Made by a program: the position numbers and the translations under genes. The notes beneath the pieces are model-generated. The model searched no databases. It was given only the letters and a program-made list of their open reading frames with translations, and was not told where the DNA came from. A stretch of DNA of 64,000 nt, taken from GCA-2708415 sp964351905 (GTDB taxonomy: Bacteria > Pseudomonadota > Alphaproteobacteria > Micavibrionales > Micavibrionaceae). The stretch's first letter is position 1. Every line of letters begins with the position of its first letter. Of the stretch, positions 47,101 to 55,551 are shown one piece after another. Where the stretch lies: the NCBI GenBank assembly GCA_964351905.1, contig CAYGPG010000001.1, forward strand, positions 1 to 64,000, written 5' to 3'.

Positions 47101-47181
47101 ATGGAGCAATCCTTTCGCCAATATATCCGTTAAAGAGAGACTGGCGGGGATGTTATAAACAGTGGGTGTAGGTTTATTCAT
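44164..47181 (-). CDS. addB: AddB, alphaproteobacterial double-strand-break repair subunit
   Basis: This 1005-residue partner of AddA has an N-terminal inactivated helicase-like part with LILLPTRRACRSLQEAFL (~residue 40) and LSAGSTGSIPATATLLR (~215). A second RecA-like half follows with LEARLIQTDVVILSGLNEGTWP (~595). The C-terminal PD-(D/E)XK nuclease has NILHKIMEEFTKEF (~770) and GRVDRID...YAIIDYKSGG (~870). Its ATG overlaps the murU stop in ATGA, and its stop overlaps addA's start, so the operon is tightly coupled. Confidence 0.95.
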   Translation of the reverse strand: MNKPTPTVYNIPASLSLTDILAKGLLHRHQNDGSTLSKTLILLPTRRACRSLQEAFLKQTKGKPTLLPKMQSFGDIDADELILSHNNLDQFDLPPSMSPLKRQILLAQIIEKLPNYAKSPAHNMALAQALGQLMDQIYTENLNLSDLPNIIDGDDFAEHWQITLKFLEILSESWPQILKEHGAIDAADRRNRLLIMLNDHWIHSPSTTPVLSAGSTGSIPATATLLRTISRLPQGEVILPGLDTHMQKNIWEDVEEGHPQFTLKNLLYSIEVEKEDVKIWPEAQNQNSNKNIREKLFSHVMSPAKHTDQWTKIHIDPKSKLEIENSLEKLNLYECDTPQDEANVIAVILRETLETKDKTAALITPDRDLARRVGSVCKRWGINVDDSAGTMLSNMPIGTYLNLSAQAMIDGITPVSLLSFLKHEYAAGNKFKNFRKTVREIDKTLLRGIAPPKGFENLKIRYKNFANDPKRKNKPSAKALDLLQHLEQDLSPYLEIFSKKQTLKTFIKNHIELIEKISTSDDQSGAALLWKGESGESASNLLAELYDYSDSMSILSPQDYLSILEQIMSGVTVRPKYGTHPRLMILGQLEARLIQTDVVILSGLNEGTWPPDPGNDPWMSRPMRKNYGLPLPERGITLAAHDFVQGACHEKVYVTRALRQGSAPSVPARWLQRLETFLSAIDIDPQTIKKEKHQKYVEALDHINQTTPIERPQPKPPIESRPNELSVTKIDNWLKDPYQIYASKILQLYPLEDIDKNFDAAERGNILHKIMEEFTKEFPKKIPEDAADKFIDIAKTTLKKMNLPDDIWNAWKPKIFRMADWVCHYELKWRENATFLKSEVYGNLEFKEGLEKPFTLSGRVDRIDQLSNGSYAIIDYKSGGNYSLTKIQTAELNQLPLEALILENKGFHGLKTDNLAVESLSYWKITGGREVGKITNLNNRSKIEESIETAKTGLKQLIQAYEKEETAYAAIPRLSNAPRFNDYEHLERVKEWAALDEEAEEISYG

Positions 47182-47915
47182 GCCGTTTTGGCTTTGTGTT
47201 CAAGTTTACGGTAGGCCTCGTCAACGCGCTCCAAATCTTGTGGTGCGCTGATATGATGCCAATTGCTATCATGAACAACAGCGTAAAGCCTGTCTTCATT
47301 TTCTGCCTTATCCATCAAAGTTAAGAATGAAAAGGCGCCATCGGGGGTGTTGTCAAAAATATCAGGATTGGCAATACGAATACCGCCAAACATCATGGAG
47401 CCCGTTTTATCCAAAGAACGTACGGCTTGGCCATTATCTTTAATATCATAATCTCCTACGCCTTCGGTCAGATGCATTTGTGATAAAGGCTGCAAGAGTA
47501 GGAGGATATCCATCTTTTCAGGATTCCAAGCATCGGCCAGCCGATCAAAAACGCCAATCTCATTATCATCCCACAACGCATCCCCGTTGATGATATAAAA
47601 TGGGTTGTTGCCGATTGTATTTAGGGCGTTCTTTATGCCGCCGCCTGTATCTAATAATGCGTCCTCACGGGAGATTTGAACGGTTAAGCCCTTAATGCTT
47701 TGTGCATAATTAACTATACTGTCCCCTAAATAATGGGCGTTGATTGTTAAATTTTGAATGCCGGATTTTTTAAGTTTATCTATCGTATAATCTAATAATG
47801 GGCGATCATTAATAGACACAAGGGGCTTTGGAACCGTATCCGTGTAAGGACGCAATCTTGTGCCTTGCCCTGCGGCAAGGATAAAGGCGTGATTTGGTTT
47901 GTTGTTTTTGTTCAT
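47178..47915 (-). CDS. murU: N-acetylmuramate alpha-1-phosphate uridylyltransferase-like MurU
   Basis: The 245-residue nucleotidyltransferase has the signature FILAAGQGTRLRPYTDTVPKPLVSI near the N-terminus (NTP binding) and FYIINGDALWDD (~105), whose Asp binds metal. Size and synteny next to tsaE and addB match the MurU subgroup, which makes UDP-MurNAc in the cell-wall recycling bypass. The usual partner kinase gene amgK, commonly found between tsaE and murU, is absent: only six bases separate the two genes here. A different sugar-1-phosphate is possible. Confidence 0.8.
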   Translation of the reverse strand: MNKNNKPNHAFILAAGQGTRLRPYTDTVPKPLVSINDRPLLDYTIDKLKKSGIQNLTINAHYLGDSIVNYAQSIKGLTVQISREDALLDTGGGIKNALNTIGNNPFYIINGDALWDDNEIGVFDRLADAWNPEKMDILLLLQPLSQMHLTEGVGDYDIKDNGQAVRSLDKTGSMMFGGIRIANPDIFDNTPDGAFSFLTLMDKAENEDRLYAVVHDSNWHHISAPQDLERVDEAYRKLEHKAKTA

Positions 47916-47921
47916 TCTATT

Positions 47922-48353
47922 TTAAGAGTGTACGTCTATTGTTATTTTACGTTTATTTTCATCTAAGGACTCAATTTGAATAGCCTTTTTTACTTTTGGC
48001 ATTAACGACCCAAGCCGTTCGGGCCATTCAATGAGGAGTATGCCATCGCTTAAGGCCTCTTCCCACCCAATTTCATATATTTCTTCTTCGTCTTCCAAAC
48101 GATAGAGATCAAAATGCCAAATGAGGCCTTTATCGCTTTCGTAAGTTTGGACAAGCGTAAAAGTCGGGCTGGGCACATCAATATCACTTCCCATTAATTT
48201 GCGTATAAAAGCACGCGCAAATTCACTCTTTCCGGCGCCCATGAGGCCTTGCAGCGTGTAAATATCGCCATTCATGCTATCCTGCGCCATTTGTTCGGCC
48301 CATGAAATGGTATCTTTGATGCCGTGACTGATAAATTCGTTTTGTTCTGCCAT
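47922..48353 (-). CDS. tsaE: tRNA threonylcarbamoyladenosine biosynthesis ATPase TsaE
   Basis: The protein is 143 residues from ATG 48353; an in-frame ATG at 48404 would add 17 less typical residues. Walker A QGLMGAGKSEFARAFI (~residues 35-50), VPSPTFTLVQTYE (~60) and WHFDLYRLEDEEEIYEIGWEEAL (~75) with the catalytic-site region, then ILLIEWPERL, are the TsaE signature. It works with TsaB, TsaC and TsaD in t6A37 modification of tRNA. It is the first gene of the leftward tsaE-murU-addB-addA operon and diverges from the NADP reductase gene. Confidence 0.95.
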   Translation of the reverse strand: MAEQNEFISHGIKDTISWAEQMAQDSMNGDIYTLQGLMGAGKSEFARAFIRKLMGSDIDVPSPTFTLVQTYESDKGLIWHFDLYRLEDEEEIYEIGWEEALSDGILLIEWPERLGSLMPKVKKAIQIESLDENKRKITIDVHS

Positions 48354-48435
48354 GCTTTGCTCTTTAAAAAGCCATGATAATTCTTTATAGGAATAGGTAA
48401 GCATAGCAAAAATTAGTGCATTGAAGGAAGCTTAA

Positions 48436-49467
48436 ATGTCGGATCATACCAAGATAAAAGGGGCTGAAATCAGGGATGTTGCGATTATTGGCGCGGGTCC
48501 TGTTGGGCTGTTTGCTATTTTTGAATGCGGCATGGTGGGATTGAAATGCCATGTGATTGATGTGTTGCCAGAAATTGGGGGGCAATGCAGTGCTCTTTAT
48601 CCTGAAAAACCGATTTATGATATCCCGTCACAGCCAGAGATTATGGCGCAAGATTTAATCGATAACCTTGAAAAGCAAGCCACCCCGTTTGAGCCAATCT
48701 ATCATTTGAACCAACAGGTTGTTTCTTTGAGCGACAATGATGATATTTGGTGTATAAAAACTTCTACAGGCAATGAGATAAAAGCCAAGGCGATTATTAT
48801 TGCGGGAGGCGCGGGCTCTTTTGGTCCTAATAAGCCACCTTTAGAAGGTATAGAGAGTTATGAAGGCAAATCTATCTTCTACATGGTGCGTAAAAAGCAA
48901 GATTTTGCCGATAAAAATATAGTGATTGCAGGCGGTGGGGATAGTGCTGTCGATTGGGCTCTTTCTTTTGCGGACATTACAAAAAGCGTACGTCTTGTTC
49001 ACCGTCGTGATAAATTTCGTGCCGCGCCAGAATCTGTATCAAAGCTGCATGATTTAGCAGAAAAAGGTAAAATTGAGCTTGTAACGCCTTATCAATTGCA
49101 TGGATTGGAAGGGCAAGATGGCATTTTATCTGGCGTTCAAGTTAAGGATAATAAAGGCGATGTACGTGTTTTAGAGGCTGATGCTTTACTGCCCTTTTAT
49201 GGTTTGGCGATGGCATTAGGACCTATTGCTGATTGGGGATTATCGTTAGATCATCATCATATTGCAATTAATCCAACCACAGCGCAAACAAGCACAAATA
49301 TGATATATGCTGTTGGCGACATTGCCGCGTATGAAAATAAATTAAAACTTATTTTAACGGGTTTTTCCGAATGTGCATTCGCCGCGCATGATATTTACAA
49401 GAAATTACATCCAGATACGCCGCTACATTTTGAATATTCAACAACGAAAACTCCGTTTAGCCGTTAG
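48436..49467 (+). CDS. Ferredoxin/flavodoxin-NADP+ reductase, thioredoxin-reductase-like type
   Basis: The 343-residue flavoprotein has FAD motif VAIIGAGPVGLFAIFECGM (~residue 17) and EIGGQCSALYPEKPIYDIP (~45). The NAD(P) site is IVIAGGGDSAVDWALSF (~160), with the NADP-type HRRDKFRA (~188) and a C-terminal YAVGDIAAYENKLKL (~290). It lacks the CxxC of thioredoxin reductase, as in YumC-type ferredoxin-NADP reductases. It probably supplies reduced ferredoxin or flavodoxin. It is a single gene diverging from tsaE and converging on divL. Confidence 0.9.
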   Translation: MSDHTKIKGAEIRDVAIIGAGPVGLFAIFECGMVGLKCHVIDVLPEIGGQCSALYPEKPIYDIPSQPEIMAQDLIDNLEKQATPFEPIYHLNQQVVSLSDNDDIWCIKTSTGNEIKAKAIIIAGGAGSFGPNKPPLEGIESYEGKSIFYMVRKKQDFADKNIVIAGGGDSAVDWALSFADITKSVRLVHRRDKFRAAPESVSKLHDLAEKGKIELVTPYQLHGLEGQDGILSGVQVKDNKGDVRVLEADALLPFYGLAMALGPIADWGLSLDHHHIAINPTTAQTSTNMIYAVGDIAAYENKLKLILTGFSECAFAAHDIYKKLHPDTPLHFEYSTTKTPFSR

Positions 49468-49482
49468 ATCATTATTTTGTAT

Positions 49483-49545
49483 CCTCTGCAAAAGCAGAGG
49501 TCTTTATACAATAAAAGATCCCCGCTTTCGCAGGGAAGTGATGTT
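49483..49545. terminator. Bipartite hairpin between the NADP reductase gene and divL
   Basis: CCTCTGC (49483-49489) pairs with GCAGAGG (49494-49500) around AAAA, followed by TCTTTA. A second hairpin, roughly CCCCGC/GCAGGG around TTTC, lies ~20 bases on. The element sits between convergent genes. Confidence 0.75.
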
Positions 49546-49580
49546 CGGTGGTTTTTAAAAAGTGAAATAACGCTAAAACC

Positions 49581-51908
49581 TTATAAATAAGGCTCGCTGA
49601 TGGGATCAAGTGGGATATTGATGGTTACGCTTGTGCCCTTATCTTCTTCAGATTCAATATCCACCGTGCCGCCGTGAAGGGTGACGATATTTTTCACCAA
49701 GGATAATCCTAAACCGGCGCCGCGTGAGAGGGCGTTATTCGACATATCGGCACGATGTTCAATCACGGCGCGCTCGAACGGTTCGAACACGCGATCTAAA
49801 TCATTTTTGGAAATTCCAATGCCGTTATCAGTAACGTTAAATGTAATATGCTCATCATCACGGGATACGGCAATTTTAATTTTACCTTTTTCAGGCGTGA
49901 AGTTAATGGCGTTATGGATGAGATTAAGCAAGATTTGCTTTATGCGTGTTTCGTCCGCGATGAGAAGCCCAATATCTTTGTCACAATTTAAATCGACTCT
50001 AATCTCTTGTTTACGCGCCCATTCTTGGGTGAGATCATAAAGATCATGCACCATGTCATAGACGTCAAATTCGTTCATATTAAGATCAAGATAGCCTGCC
50101 TCAATTGTTGAGAGGTCGAGAATGTCATCTATCAGTTTAACGAGCTTGCTGCCCGCGTCTTGAATGCCGCTACTATATTCTTTTTGTTTGTCGTTTAGTT
50201 TGCCGAAATAATCATTATCCAAAATTTCAGCAAAACCCATAATAGCATTAAGCGGTGTACGTAATTGATAAGATACGTTGGCCAAGAAATCTGTTTTGAG
50301 TTGTTCGGCCGCCTCAAGCGCAGCATTCTTTTCGCGTAAAGCGTTTTCAACTTTGGCGGAGTCTGTCACATCAAAATAAGACACGAGTACACCACCATCA
50401 GGCAAGGGGACAGTCGCGTATTCTAAAAGAACAGAATCATTACGTGATAGCCGTCCTTCTTGGGTTTTGCGTTCAATACCGTGCTCAATGATTGCCTTTT
50501 TCTTATCGTCCCAACGATCTTTATCAAAGAATTTTTCGTACTTATTGACGAGCGTACTGATGTGCGGTTCACCTTCTAAATCTTCGGGGTTTAGTCCCCA
50601 AAGTTCTGCGAAAGATGGGTTTGAGAGTTTTAGGCGACCATCACCGCCATACACGGCAACACCTTCAGCCAAATTATCGAGTGTTTCTTTTTGTACGGCA
50701 ATAAGCGTGTTGTAAGAGGATTCTAATTCAAGGCGGCTGGTTACATCTTCAAATGTCATCATTAAGCCGCCCATTGGGTTAGGGACAATCAAAAGACGTA
50801 CGGCGCTGCCATCTGGCAGATACATCATCTCATCATGTTGATCAATCAGGCGTGTGAATTTATCCAACCACGTTTTTTTATAATTTTTAAAATCTGCCTG
50901 CTCTGGTAGACGGCGCGTTTCTCTTAATTTTTCTAAAATATCGCCAAGCTTTGGTTTTCCATTGAGCCATTGTTCTTCCAGTCCCCAAAGTTCTGCAAAG
51001 GCAGAGTTGAAAAATTCTAATTGCTGATCGGCATTGAAAAGCGCGATGGCAGAACGGAGTTGTTCAAGCAGACTTTTATTTGCGTTTAAATGGCGTTGTA
51101 ATTCGGTGTCTAATTCTTCTTCACGTGTCAGGTCGCGCAACATTCCGAAATAATTATCTTGGTCTTTGATTGGGGCTTCTGTGATTTCAACAAAATGGCG
51201 TTTCCCTTTGATTACGATGTGACCATTGGCTTTTTCAGGTGCATTATTATCGTGTGATAATTTTGCGAGATTTTTAACAGTTTTTGCTTTTGATTCTTTC
51301 AGTTTAATGGAGATTTCCGTCTGTTTTTTTACTATATCATCTTCGGTTTGATCAACGAGCGATGCGTACGCTTTATTCACCCAGACAATATTAAAAGCAT
51401 TATCCCTAATCCAAAAAGGCGTTGGCGTATGTTCCAACATTGCTTTTTTTGTTTCTAGGTGATCTTCCAGTTCTTCAATTTTTTCTTCTTGTTCGGCGAT
51501 TTTTGGGTTTTGTTTGAGCCATAAAATAGCAAAGCATTCACGGCCATCAAGGGCGCAGCCTTTAGTGCCCGTGATTTGAAATGATTTTTCACCATTATTG
51601 CTGCTGACGGTGATATCAAAAGCGTGTCCGTCTTTTTCGAGCGAGCTGTAAAGCCCTTCCAAAAGCGCGGCATCATCAACGCCCAAAATATTTTGAATGT
51701 CGTAAATATTTTCTAATTGGTTAAGTCCCATGAGGGAGAGAAAATTGGAGCTATAAACGATAGATCCGTCATTACAAAAACCGCAATATTCGCCTGGCAT
51801 GGCGGCGAGAAAAGCTTCTAACCGGTTCTTTTCTTGCTGTAATTGATCTGCCCCCGTAAGGGAGCCGATGAATTTTGAGACAGCATTTTTAGAAGCCGTT
51901 TTTGACAT
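49581..51908 (-). CDS. divL: DivL-type PAS sensor kinase with Tyr in place of the phosphoacceptor His
   Basis: The 775-residue cell-cycle signalling protein has tandem PAS domains (~25-130, ~155-260, ~280-390, ~405-515), a HisKA dimerisation domain (~525-600) and an HATPase domain (~640-770). The dimerisation motif reads LANVSYQLRTPLNAI, with Tyr547 where histidine kinases have His; its codon is TAT at 50270-50268. Caulobacter DivL carries the same substitution (Tyr550) in a 769-residue protein. The ATPase motifs LLNLIHNAINFTPEKG, DNGIGI and GAGLGLSLVKN are intact. In the known system DivL binds phospho-DivK and tunes CckA; no divK or cckA is in this window. The location near tsaE and ahcY fits alphaproteobacterial synteny. 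Confidence 0.9.
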   Translation of the reverse strand: MSKTASKNAVSKFIGSLTGADQLQQEKNRLEAFLAAMPGEYCGFCNDGSIVYSSNFLSLMGLNQLENIYDIQNILGVDDAALLEGLYSSLEKDGHAFDITVSSNNGEKSFQITGTKGCALDGRECFAILWLKQNPKIAEQEEKIEELEDHLETKKAMLEHTPTPFWIRDNAFNIVWVNKAYASLVDQTEDDIVKKQTEISIKLKESKAKTVKNLAKLSHDNNAPEKANGHIVIKGKRHFVEITEAPIKDQDNYFGMLRDLTREEELDTELQRHLNANKSLLEQLRSAIALFNADQQLEFFNSAFAELWGLEEQWLNGKPKLGDILEKLRETRRLPEQADFKNYKKTWLDKFTRLIDQHDEMMYLPDGSAVRLLIVPNPMGGLMMTFEDVTSRLELESSYNTLIAVQKETLDNLAEGVAVYGGDGRLKLSNPSFAELWGLNPEDLEGEPHISTLVNKYEKFFDKDRWDDKKKAIIEHGIERKTQEGRLSRNDSVLLEYATVPLPDGGVLVSYFDVTDSAKVENALREKNAALEAAEQLKTDFLANVSYQLRTPLNAIMGFAEILDNDYFGKLNDKQKEYSSGIQDAGSKLVKLIDDILDLSTIEAGYLDLNMNEFDVYDMVHDLYDLTQEWARKQEIRVDLNCDKDIGLLIADETRIKQILLNLIHNAINFTPEKGKIKIAVSRDDEHITFNVTDNGIGISKNDLDRVFEPFERAVIEHRADMSNNALSRGAGLGLSLVKNIVTLHGGTVDIESEEDKGTSVTINIPLDPISEPYL

Positions 51909-51972
51909 GAGTAAGAGTCTAAAAGCGAGAGGTTAAAAGAACAAGCTGTATTTTAAATCGATAATCCGAAAA

Positions 51973-52812
51973 TTAGAGAATAATCGTACGGCGTCCATTG
52001 AGGAAAATACGACGTTCTGCATAAAGATGAACGGCCTTGGCGAGAACACGGCTTTCTGTATCACGTCCCATGGCTTGCATTTTTTGCGGTGTATGTGTGT
52101 GATCAACGGGTGCGATATCTTGGGTGATGATGGGGCCTTCATCTAAATCACTTGTGGCGAAATGCGCGGTGGCACCGATGATTTTAACGCCGCGCTCATA
52201 TGCTTGATGATAGGGACGCGCGCCTTTAAATCCCGGGAGGAAGGAATGGTGAATGTTAATCACACGGCCTTTATATGCTTCACAAAATTCTTCGGTGAGG
52301 ATTTGCATATAGCGCGCCATAACGATAAGTTCTGAGTTTGTATCTTCAATAATTTGGCGTACGTCTTTTTCTTGTTTAGTCTTATCCGCCTTATCAAAGG
52401 GTAAATAGTGAAAAGGAATGTTGTGCCCTTCGACCATATCGCGTGTGACACTATGGTTGGAGATTACACCAGTGATTTCGATGGGCAGTTGCCCTGTACG
52501 TTGTCTGTAAAGGAGGTCATGCAGGCAATGATCATGTTGGGAGACCATAATCATAGTTTTTAATTTGGCGGTAAAATCACAAATATGCCAATCCAGTGAA
52601 AATTCTTTTGCGATGTTTTTGAAGGCTTCCTGAAATTCTTGTAGTGCGTTGTTTTCTAACGGCGTAAAGACCACCCGCATGTAAAAACGGTTCGAATTAG
52701 GATCATGAAATTGTGATGATTCTTCAATATTACAATGATTGTCGCGCAATGTTGTCGCAACGGCGGCAACAATGCCGGGCTTGTCATCACAAGAAAGACG
52801 TAAGATATACAT
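51973..52812 (-). CDS. purU: Formyltetrahydrofolate deformylase PurU
   Basis: The 279-residue enzyme hydrolyses 10-formyl-THF to formate and THF. An N-terminal ACT domain (YILRLSCDDKPGIVAAVA...NIEESSQF, ~1-80) is followed by a formyltransferase-like catalytic domain with INIHHSFLPGFKGARPYHQA (~residue 205; catalytic Asn/His) and ATSDLDEGPIITQD (~240; catalytic Asp). The ACT domain distinguishes it from PurN. Its ATG lies directly next to the stop of the FMN reductase gene, so the two form an operon. Confidence 0.95.
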   Translation of the reverse strand: MYILRLSCDDKPGIVAAVATTLRDNHCNIEESSQFHDPNSNRFYMRVVFTPLENNALQEFQEAFKNIAKEFSLDWHICDFTAKLKTMIMVSQHDHCLHDLLYRQRTGQLPIEITGVISNHSVTRDMVEGHNIPFHYLPFDKADKTKQEKDVRQIIEDTNSELIVMARYMQILTEEFCEAYKGRVINIHHSFLPGFKGARPYHQAYERGVKIIGATAHFATSDLDEGPIITQDIAPVDHTHTPQKMQAMGRDTESRVLAKAVHLYAERRIFLNGRRTIIL

Positions 52813-53388
52813 TTATTTTATTTTTTCTGCTGTTGAAACGAATTGTTCAACAACATTATGCAACATTTTCTTTTGGTCGTCATTCTTTAAACTATTATCA
52901 TCATTAAAGGCGTCGCCCGCATTGGAAATGGCGGCCTGTGCGGGAATGAGATGTACGCCTATATTGCCCAAAAGCATACGGAGTTGCACGAGCATACGCA
53001 TACCGCCAAGTCCCCCTGGGGAGGCGGCAGAAATGGCGCCGACTTTGCCTTGGAAGGCAGCCAAGCCGCCATGATCGTCGCCCATAGGGCGGGACATCCA
53101 GTCAATTGTATTTTTGAGGAGTGGGGTATACCCACTGTTATATTCTGGGCAAGCAATGAAAAATCCATCATGCTCCATGAAAATTTTCTTTAATTCTTTG
53201 GCCGCATCGGGCACGCCATGCTCATCTTCGTAATCTCCATTATAGATGGGCATATCGTAATCTGCCAAATCAATAAAGGTTGGGATAGCGGACATGCCTT
53301 CGGCGATATCATGTGCGGCTTTGGCTAATTTTTTATTGAGGGATTCTTTACGGCTGCTGCCTGCGAGGAAAAGTAATTTTGCGCCCAT
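52813..53388 (-). CDS. NADPH-dependent FMN reductase family protein
   Basis: The 191-residue flavodoxin-like protein has the FMN phosphate loop LFLAGSSRKESLNKKLAKAA (~residue 7), PIYNGDYEDEHG (~50) and the family motif FIACPEYNSGYTPLLKNTIDW (~78). Members reduce FMN, azo dyes, quinones or chromate; the substrate here is open. It is the first gene of a leftward pair with purU and abuts it without spacing. Confidence 0.88.
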   Translation of the reverse strand: MGAKLLFLAGSSRKESLNKKLAKAAHDIAEGMSAIPTFIDLADYDMPIYNGDYEDEHGVPDAAKELKKIFMEHDGFFIACPEYNSGYTPLLKNTIDWMSRPMGDDHGGLAAFQGKVGAISAASPGGLGGMRMLVQLRMLLGNIGVHLIPAQAAISNAGDAFNDDNSLKNDDQKKMLHNVVEQFVSTAEKIK

Positions 53389-53452
53389 TTTTAATATCCT
53401 GTATCGTTGAATGTGTAATAGATTTCTAATAATTTAACAGGATTATAGTTCC

Positions 53453-54049
53453 ATGTTCAGCCTTATTTTAACTATTGTTTTTTGTATCACCGTGATTGTG
53501 GCGGTGGTTGTCGCGCTGTGGTTGGAATATGATTATTACAAAGTCAAGGTGACCGTGGTGTCGAGCGTGCCGTGGATGCGCCGTGCGGTAAAAAAAGTTT
53601 TGATAAGTGAGATTAAAGATAAGGGCATAGAGCCCAAAGTGATTTACGAGCTGGGCTGTGGTTGGGGCCCGTTGGTTGTGGATGCGGCAAAGGTTTTCCC
53701 CAAAGCCACCGTAAAAGGGATAGAGTTTTCTTTTTTAGCGTCACATTTTTCCAGATTACGTGCCAAGATTTGGGGGTTAAAGAACGTACAAATCCTACGC
53801 AAAAATTTCTTTGATCATGATTTAGGGGATGCAGATGTATTGGTGTTTTATATGCTTGAATCGATTTTGATGAAATTAAGCCCTAAATTCATCAAGGAAT
53901 TAAAGCCAGGGGCGATAATTATATCCAACACCTTTGTCATTAAAGATTGGACGCCTATTGCGGTTCACGAGATTGTCAAAAAACCAATCCCGTTGAATGT
54001 TTATGTTTATAAAGTACCTGAATCTTTGCCAGAAAATTCAAAACACTAA
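53453..54049 (+). CDS. Membrane-anchored class I SAM methyltransferase-like protein
   Basis: The 198-residue protein has one N-terminal transmembrane helix (~residues 3-24) followed by a basic stretch and a Rossmann methyltransferase core. The core has motif I IYELGCGWGPLVVDAAKVFP (~65) and an acidic residue after the second strand (GIEFSF, ~88). Motif IV is DADVLVFYML rather than an NPPY-type sequence, so methylation at a base amino group is unlikely; a lipid or protein target is possible. Function is not recognised. It converges on ahcY. Confidence 0.75.
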   Translation: MFSLILTIVFCITVIVAVVVALWLEYDYYKVKVTVVSSVPWMRRAVKKVLISEIKDKGIEPKVIYELGCGWGPLVVDAAKVFPKATVKGIEFSFLASHFSRLRAKIWGLKNVQILRKNFFDHDLGDADVLVFYMLESILMKLSPKFIKELKPGAIIISNTFVIKDWTPIAVHEIVKKPIPLNVYVYKVPESLPENSKH

Positions 54050-54053
54050 CCAC

Positions 54054-54097
54054 ATCCCAGTGAAAACTGGGATCTAGATGCCAGCCTGTGCTGGCAT
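54054..54097. terminator. Bipartite hairpin between the methyltransferase gene and ahcY
   Basis: ATCCCAGT (54054-54061) pairs with ACTGGGAT (54066-54073) around GAAA. Four bases on, ATGCCAGC (54078-54085) pairs with GCTGGCAT (54090-54097) around CTGT, followed by GTGGGTTTTATT. This is the most regular copy of the repeat and lies between convergent genes. Confidence 0.75.
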
Positions 54098-54125
54098 GTG
54101 GGTTTTATTGTTAGTCTTAAGTTAT

Positions 54126-55442
54126 TTAATAACGATAAGCATCGTCCTTGAACGGGCCTTCGGTTTCGACGCCAATATATTCGGCTTGCTCTTTGGACAG
54201 TTTAGAGAGCTTCGCCCCTACTTTTTCAAGGTGCAGCATCGCCACTTTTTCATCTAAATGTTTTGGTAACACGTAAACTTTATTTTCGTATTTATCAGAA
54301 TTTTGCCATAACTCAATCTGTGCCAATGTTTGATTTGTGAAAGATGCGCTCATGACAAATGAAGGATGACCTGTCGCACAACCTAAATTCACCAAACGCC
54401 CTTCAGCTAGAAGGATGATTGATTTTCCATCGGGGAATTCAACCTGATCCACTTGCGGTTTGATATTTGTCCATTTTAAATTACGCAAAGGTTGAGTTTG
54501 GATTTCATTATCAAAGTGACCAATGTTACAAACAATGGCATTGTTTTTCATCTCACGCATGTGATCCATGGTGATGATGTCTTTGTTTCCTGTGGCTGTT
54601 ACAAAAATATCGGCGCGCGGCGCGGCATCTTCCATGGTGGTGACTTCATACCCATCCATGGCGGCCTGTAGCGCGCAGATAGGATCTGTTTCCGTTACCA
54701 TGACGCGTACGCCTTGGGAAGAGAGGGATTCTACAGACCCCTTACCCACATCGCCATAGCCTGCAACACAAGCCACCTTACCCGCCATCATAATATCTGT
54801 GGCACGACGGATGGCATCAACCAAGCTTTCGCGGCATCCATATTTATTATCAAATTTTGATTTAGTCACAGAATCATTGACGTTAATCGCAGGCACTTTC
54901 AATGTGCCTTTTTTGGTCATTTCGTGCAGGCGAAGAACACCAGTTGTTGTTTCTTCGGATAAGCCTTTAACGTCTTTCATCAGTTCAGGGTAATCATTAT
55001 GCATGATCACGGTCAGGTCACCGCCATCATCTAAAATCATGTTTGGTGTCCAACCGTCAGGGCCTTTAATTGTTTGGTGAATACACCATTCACCTTCTTC
55101 TTCGGTTTGACCTTTCCACGCAAAAACAGGTGTTCCGTTCGCGGCAACGGCGGCGGCGGCGTGGTCTTGGGTGGAGAAAATATTGCATGAACTCCAACGA
55201 ATTGTCGCACCAAGATGTTGCAGTGTCTCAATCAAAACAGCGGTTTGGATTGTCATGTGAAGACAACCCACGATGCGTGCATCTTTCAGGGGCTGTGTTG
55301 AGCCATATTCTTCGCGCAACGCCATAAGACCCGGCATTTCGGCTTCGGCAAGCTCAATTTCCTTACGGCCATATTCTGCCAACGAAATATCGGCAATCTT
55401 ATAATCTGGGTCGTGGGCGACGGCTTGCATGGGCATATTCAT
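54126..55442 (-). CDS. ahcY: S-adenosylhomocysteine hydrolase AhcY
   Basis: The 438-residue NAD-dependent enzyme splits S-adenosylhomocysteine to adenosine and homocysteine in the methyl cycle. Motifs are DARIVGCLHMTIQTAVLIETL (~residue 55), SSCNIFSTQDHAAAA (~85), SEETTTGVLRLHEM (~165), the NAD loop VAGYGDVGKGSVESL (~225) and the C-terminal DDAYRY with the Lys and Tyr that bind NAD. AGGAT precedes the ATG. It lies leftward between the small-gene/rapZ block and divL, matching common alphaproteobacterial order. Confidence 0.97.
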   Translation of the reverse strand: MNMPMQAVAHDPDYKIADISLAEYGRKEIELAEAEMPGLMALREEYGSTQPLKDARIVGCLHMTIQTAVLIETLQHLGATIRWSSCNIFSTQDHAAAAVAANGTPVFAWKGQTEEEGEWCIHQTIKGPDGWTPNMILDDGGDLTVIMHNDYPELMKDVKGLSEETTTGVLRLHEMTKKGTLKVPAINVNDSVTKSKFDNKYGCRESLVDAIRRATDIMMAGKVACVAGYGDVGKGSVESLSSQGVRVMVTETDPICALQAAMDGYEVTTMEDAAPRADIFVTATGNKDIITMDHMREMKNNAIVCNIGHFDNEIQTQPLRNLKWTNIKPQVDQVEFPDGKSIILLAEGRLVNLGCATGHPSFVMSASFTNQTLAQIELWQNSDKYENKVYVLPKHLDEKVAMLHLEKVGAKLSKLSKEQAEYIGVETEGPFKDDAYRY

Positions 55443-55551
55443 TGTAAATCCTATTTTTATGTCAATTATTTAGTGTTTGTTAACTATTTCCTGCTAAGAA
55501 TTAAGGGTTACAAACGTGAAATGCAAGAAATTAAAAGGGATTATTTCAATC

